Below are positions 60,720-64,000 of a stretch of DNA of 64,000 bases, one piece after another. The number at the start of each line of letters is the position of its first letter. Position 1 is the stretch's first letter. Below the pieces are notes generated by a model. That model made no database searches. It was not told where the DNA came from and saw only the letters and a program-made list of their open reading frames with translations. Source of the DNA: Lachnospiraceae bacterium (GTDB lineage: Bacteria; Bacillota; Clostridia; Lachnospirales; Lachnospiraceae); the NCBI GenBank assembly GCA_910573755.1, contig CAJTBO010000001.1, positions 310,001-374,000 of the forward strand, in the 5' to 3' direction. The translations under genes were made by a program, and so were the position numbers.

Positions 60720-62315
60720 ATGGCAGTAAAATATGTATTTGTTACAGGCGGTGTTGTTTCAGGGCTTGGAAAAGGTATTACCGCGGCTTCTTTGGGCAGA
60801 TTGCTGAAAGCGCGGGGATACCGTGTCACCATGCAGAAATTCGACCCTTATATCAATATCGATCCCGGCACCATGAACCCGATCCAGCACGGCGAGGTTT
60901 TTGTCACGGACGACGGCACGGAGACAGATCTGGATCTGGGGCATTATGAGCGCTTTATCGATGAAAATCTGGATAGGAATTCCAATGTCACTACCGGCAA
61001 GATCTACTGGTCCGTTCTGCAGAAAGAGCGGCGCGGGGATTACGGCGGCGGCACGGTGCAGGTCATCCCCCATATCACAAACGAGATCAAAAGCCGGTTT
61101 TACCGGAATGATAAGGACTCCGGCACAAGGATCGCCATTATTGAAGTCGGCGGCACCGTCGGCGATATTGAATCCCAGCCTTTTTTAGAAGCCATCCGGC
61201 AGTTTCAGCACGAAGCCGGCCATGAGAACGCTATCCTGATCCATGTGACGCTGATCCCCTATCTGCGCGCCTCACAGGAAATGAAAACAAAACCCACACA
61301 GGCAAGTGTCAAGGAACTGCAGGGCATGGGCATCCGGCCCGATATCATCGTCTGCCGCAGCGAGCATCCTCTGGATGAAGGGATACGGGATAAGATCTCC
61401 CTGTTCTGCAACGTGCCGAAAAGCCATGTACTGCAAAATCTGGATGTGGAATATCTATATGAAGCCCCTCTTGCTATGGAACGGGAAAAACTTGCCGATG
61501 CAGCCTGCGAATGCCTGCATCTCCCATGCCCGCAGCCGGATCTTGCGGACTGGACCTCCATGGTGGAAGCCCTGCGGCATCCCACCGCGGAAGTAACGAT
61601 TGCCCTTGTGGGGAAATATACGGCTCTGCATGATGCTTATATCAGCGTTGTGGAAGCCCTGAAACACGGCGGCATCACCAATCACGCCACCGTACATATC
61701 AAGTGGATCGATTCGGAGGCAGTCACCCGGGAAAACGCAGCCCGGCAGCTTTCTGATGTACAGGGCATCCTTGTCCCCGGCGGCTTCGGCGGCCGCGGCA
61801 TCGACGGCATGCTCTACGCCATCGAATATGCGAGAACAAACCGCATCCCCTACCTTGGACTCTGTCTCGGCATGCAGCTTTCCATCGTGGAATACGCGCG
61901 AAATGCAGCCGGCCTTACAGACGCCCACAGCATGGAATTAGATCCCGATACACCCTATCCCGTCATCGCGCTGATGCCTGACCAGAACGGCATTGAGGAT
62001 ATCGGCGGCACCCTGCGGCTTGGCTCCTGCCCCTGCGTGCTTGCAAAAGATTCCAAAGCTTATGCACTTTATGGCGAGCAGACTATTCACGAGAGGCATC
62101 GGCACCGCTATGAAGTTAATAATGAATACCGGTCTGTTCTGACAGAACATGGACTGAAGCTTTCCGGCACCTCGCCGGACGGGCGTATTGTGGAAATGAT
62201 AGAAATTCCCGATCACCCGTTCTTTCTTGCAACTCAGGCGCATCCGGAGCTGAAATCACGCCCTAACAGACCGCATCCGTTGTTTAAAGGGTTTATTGCG
62301 GCGGCGTTGAAATAA
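60720..62315 (+). CDS. pyrG: CTP synthase
   Basis: 531 residues: synthase domain [59 protein letters not shown]; glutaminase domain with nucleophile Cys in [14 protein letters not shown] and His-Glu near the end ([11 protein letters not shown]). Converts UTP, ATP and glutamine to CTP. Start 60720 ([11 protein letters not shown]) follows AGAGGGATATCT; the in-frame ATG at 60660 would add 20 atypical residues. Confidence 0.97.
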   Translation: MAVKYVFVTGGVVSGLGKGITAASLGRLLKARGYRVTMQKFDPYINIDPGTMNPIQHGEVFVTDDGTETDLDLGHYERFIDENLDRNSNVTTGKIYWSVLQKERRGDYGGGTVQVIPHITNEIKSRFYRNDKDSGTRIAIIEVGGTVGDIESQPFLEAIRQFQHEAGHENAILIHVTLIPYLRASQEMKTKPTQASVKELQGMGIRPDIIVCRSEHPLDEGIRDKISLFCNVPKSHVLQNLDVEYLYEAPLAMEREKLADAACECLHLPCPQPDLADWTSMVEALRHPTAEVTIALVGKYTALHDAYISVVEALKHGGITNHATVHIKWIDSEAVTRENAARQLSDVQGILVPGGFGGRGIDGMLYAIEYARTNRIPYLGLCLGMQLSIVEYARNAAGLTDAHSMELDPDTPYPVIALMPDQNGIEDIGGTLRLGSCPCVLAKDSKAYALYGEQTIHERHRHRYEVNNEYRSVLTEHGLKLSGTSPDGRIVEMIEIPDHPFFLATQAHPELKSRPNRPHPLFKGFIAAALK

Positions 62316-62379
62316 AAAATCAGCTGTTTTGCAGCCTTAACCTTCTTAGACAACAGAAACAGCCGCAAACGGCGGAAAA

Positions 62380-62409
62380 GGCTATCCTCTACGATCATAG
62401 AGGACAGCC
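62380..62409. terminator. Hairpin downstream of pyrG
   Basis: GGCT-A-TCCTCTA pairs with TAGAGGA-C-AGCC around CGATCA. No T-run follows, so termination is uncertain. Confidence 0.35.
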
Positions 62410-62451
62410 TGTGATCCGCTGATCTTTTAACCGGTACCGGTTTCCGATCGC

Positions 62452-62664
62452 CTAAAAAGAATTTCTCCAAGCCGGAAAACGATCACTCCGCCGCCAGCAA
62501 GGAAACATTAGCAATAAATATACCATCCATTCCTCCTGTTGCACTGACAGTACTTTGTCCTCCCTGTCGCTTTTACCGCCACAGGCATTTAATGTAAATG
62601 CAAGTGAAAGCACCGCAAAGCATAATATCACTTTACCAAAACATTTCCTCTTTTGCTGTTCCAT
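62452..62664 (-). CDS. Short lipoprotein-like ORF, probably degenerate
   Basis: 70 residues with a convincing lipoprotein signal (KVILCFAVLSLAFTLNACGG) followed by only about 40 residues rich in Trp/Arg. No ribosome binding site is seen. It may be the start of a decayed lipoprotein gene, or a small exported protein; I do not recognise a family. Confidence 0.35.
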   Translation of the reverse strand: MEQQKRKCFGKVILCFAVLSLAFTLNACGGKSDREDKVLSVQQEEWMVYLLLMFPCWRRSDRFPAWRNSF

Positions 62665-62748
62665 TTCGCAACTTGTCAAAAATCCGCCGTAAACGGTATT
62701 TATGCCTTAACCGTGCAGGATCATCTTTCCGGTGCCTCAGATCATTTT

Positions 62749-63264
62749 TCACAGTTCATTTTCCCCGATCCGCTCAAGATACTTCTCCTCCACCTCTTTC
62801 ACCGTCAGCTTCAGCGGCAAAGACATCTCTCCGAATAAAATATTTTCCGCAATATGCAGATACCTCTCATCAATACAGGTCATACGTTTTCCTGATCTCT
62901 GTCTCTCCTGTTTTCGCAGATACAGCGTTTTAACGATTCTCGACCATTCCATGCTGTTGCCGCTGAGCAGTGCCCTGCGGTAGCTTGCCTCGCGCTCCTT
63001 TTCGTCTTTTACCCAGAGCGTCTCCAGTTGTTTTACCCTGTTCAGCACAGCCTGCGCCTCTTCCCTTGACATCACGGAACGGATCACCGTCTTTTCATTT
63101 TCCACCGGCGCATAGATCGTGCTGCCCTTTACGAACCGCGGCGTCAGTTTATAACAGAGTTTTTCAGAAGAAATACAATCCGCCCCCCAATCCAGCATTG
63201 TCACATCCTCTATCAGGCACACCCCTTTTGTCCCGTATACTACATAATCACCCTTCTGATACAT
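62749..63264 (-). CDS. CarD/CdnL-family transcriptional regulator
   Basis: 171 residues: N-terminal Tudor-like RNA-polymerase-binding domain (MYQKGDYVVYGTKGVCLIED ... YKLTPRFVKGSTIYAPVEN) and a helical C-terminal DNA-contacting domain. CarD-type proteins bind the polymerase beta subunit and steady open complexes. AGAGAGG lies upstream of the ATG. Single gene. Confidence 0.9.
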   Translation of the reverse strand: MYQKGDYVVYGTKGVCLIEDVTMLDWGADCISSEKLCYKLTPRFVKGSTIYAPVENEKTVIRSVMSREEAQAVLNRVKQLETLWVKDEKEREASYRRALLSGNSMEWSRIVKTLYLRKQERQRSGKRMTCIDERYLHIAENILFGEMSLPLKLTVKEVEEKYLERIGENEL

Positions 63265-63315
63265 ACCTCTCTCCTGTCCTATCTGTTATACGGCCTGAAC
63301 ATTTCAGCCATTAAA

Positions 63316-63350
63316 AAAGTGTGAGAAGATTTTCCGATCCCTCACACTTT
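63316..63350 (-). terminator. Terminator after the aldo/keto reductase
   Basis: AAAGTGTGAG/CTCACACTTT stem with a 15-base loop; on the minus strand the stem runs into TTTTTTAA. Confidence 0.7.
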
Positions 63351-63417
63351 ACAGTATTTCCCAATTAAAGAAAGGTATTCACTTATCCGCCATGCCGATG
63401 AGAAATTATTTCATGTT

Positions 63418-64000
63418 TTATCTTAATACCTGCTGGCCGCTTGCCACGTATATCTCATACCATTCATAATGTTCCAGTTTCACATCCAGTGCTTTAACCG
63501 CCAGATCCAGCCGCTCCAGTTTATTGCTTCCGGAAAGCGGAACAGCGCCAACGGGATGATACATCAGCCACGCATAAATGATCGTTTCCGGCGCTTCTCC
63601 ATGCCTGCCGGCAATCTCTTTTATCTTCACCATCGCCTTATCGCATAGTTCATCCCCGCCCTTAAACAGCCTTCCGCCAGCCAAAGGAGACCATATCATC
63701 GGATGGATACGGTTCACTGCCAGGTAATCCATCATACCGCTGTTAAAGTGCTCAAAGCACACCGGATTCCATTCGATCTGGTTTGTCACCAGTTCCCCGC
63801 CGATCGCCCTATTCAGCGCATCAAACTTAAACGGATCAAAGTTGGAAACACCGGCCTCTTTCACAAGCCCCTCTTTTTTCAGATCTTTCAGCGCCCTTGC
63901 CGTCTCCCAGGGATCAAAACAGGGATCTTCCCTGTGGATCAGATACAGATCCAGATAATCCGTCTGTAAACGCTGCAGGCTTTCTTTGCAGGACTGCATT
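63418..64000 (-). CDS. Aldo/keto reductase (N-terminus beyond window edge)
   Basis: About 193 residues visible: ESLQRLQTDYLDLYLIHRED, LVKEAGVSNFDPFKFDAL, NQIEWNPVCFEHFNSG, IWSPLAGGRLF and VGAVPLSGSNKLERLDLAVK. This is the C-terminal two thirds of a YdhF-like oxidoreductase; the catalytic Tyr/Lys would lie outside the window. It is distinct from the broken reductase at 24540. Confidence 0.88.
   Translation of the reverse strand, partial: MQSCKESLQRLQTDYLDLYLIHREDPCFDPWETARALKDLKKEGLVKEAGVSNFDPFKFDALNRAIGGELVTNQIEWNPVCFEHFNSGMMDYLAVNRIHPMIWSPLAGGRLFKGGDELCDKAMVKIKEIAGRHGEAPETIIYAWLMYHPVGAVPLSGSNKLERLDLAVKALDVKLEHYEWYEIYVASGQQVLR

Overview
The window looks like a chromosome segment of a gut Clostridia member, most likely a Lachnospiraceae (Clostridium cluster XIVa) species. 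The evidence is a mid-GC genome with strong AGGAGG-type ribosome binding sites, the gene order hprK-glk-murB-rapZ-whiA-crh, two RbsABC-type sugar importers, ANTAR-type signalling, a lantibiotic-immunity locus, TnpV- and serine-recombinase debris, and a stand-alone condensation/carrier/adenylation gene set. No rRNA, tRNA or CRISPR array was found. The identification is inference.

Layout. 1-4.9 kb (minus): a lanFEG/cpr-like antimicrobial-peptide immunity operon (ATPase, two permeases, YccF protein, broken metallophosphoesterase, response regulator, truncated sensor kinase) behind a NisR-like TCT-N8-TCT promoter. 4.9-5.1 kb: a TnpV remnant. 5.2-7.7 kb (plus): an ANTAR response regulator and a histidine kinase whose N-terminus is a dead sugar-ABC ATPase domain. 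7.7-14.06 kb (minus, convergent): a six-gene sugar operon (RbsA-like ATPase, permease, binding protein, two TIM-barrel isomerases, a crotonase). Its leader holds a promoter, two small hairpins and an intrinsic terminator arranged as an attenuator. I propose that the ANTAR pair controls it. 14.2-16.1 kb: an OLD-family ATPase/TOPRIM nuclease with a cysteine cluster. 16.1-18.5 kb: a PPOX remnant and a GH42 beta-galactosidase.

18.5-26 kb is a gene graveyard: fragments of a YesM-type kinase, a GH112 phosphorylase, a GPH-type transporter, an aldo/keto reductase, deoC, and a malF/malG deletion fusion. A segment of about 4.7 kb bounded by a 14-bp perfect inverted repeat sits inside it. That segment carries a recombinase remnant, a DUF6440-like protein, an intact M56 peptidase/BlaI pair with a textbook operator-promoter, and XRE regulators. 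26-31.3 kb: a TetR regulator, an adenylation/carrier/condensation cassette and an alpha/beta hydrolase. 31.4-32.9 kb: an orphan microcompartment locus (two EutS/PduU-like shell proteins and a EutP-like GTPase). 33-36.5 kb: a MATE exporter and an alanine/glycine:sodium symporter.

36.6-42.7 kb (minus): central carbon regulation and housekeeping (fba, crh-like, whiA, rapZ, murB, ROK glucokinase, hprK). 42.9-53.3 kb: a second sugar module. A DeoR regulator, binding protein, ATPase, permease and PfkB kinase read leftward; two DhaK-like proteins, DhaL, a class II aldolase and a ribokinase-like protein read rightward. Both DhaK copies lack the substrate-binding histidine. 53.4-64 kb: uvrC, a potassium channel with a RyR-like C-terminus, ftsH with a long 13-residue-repeat tail, pyrG behind a terminator-like hairpin, a carD-family regulator and a truncated aldo/keto reductase.

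The best candidate for a new system is the pairing of a pseudo-ABC sensor kinase and ANTAR regulator with the convergent RbsABC-type operon and its attenuator leader.
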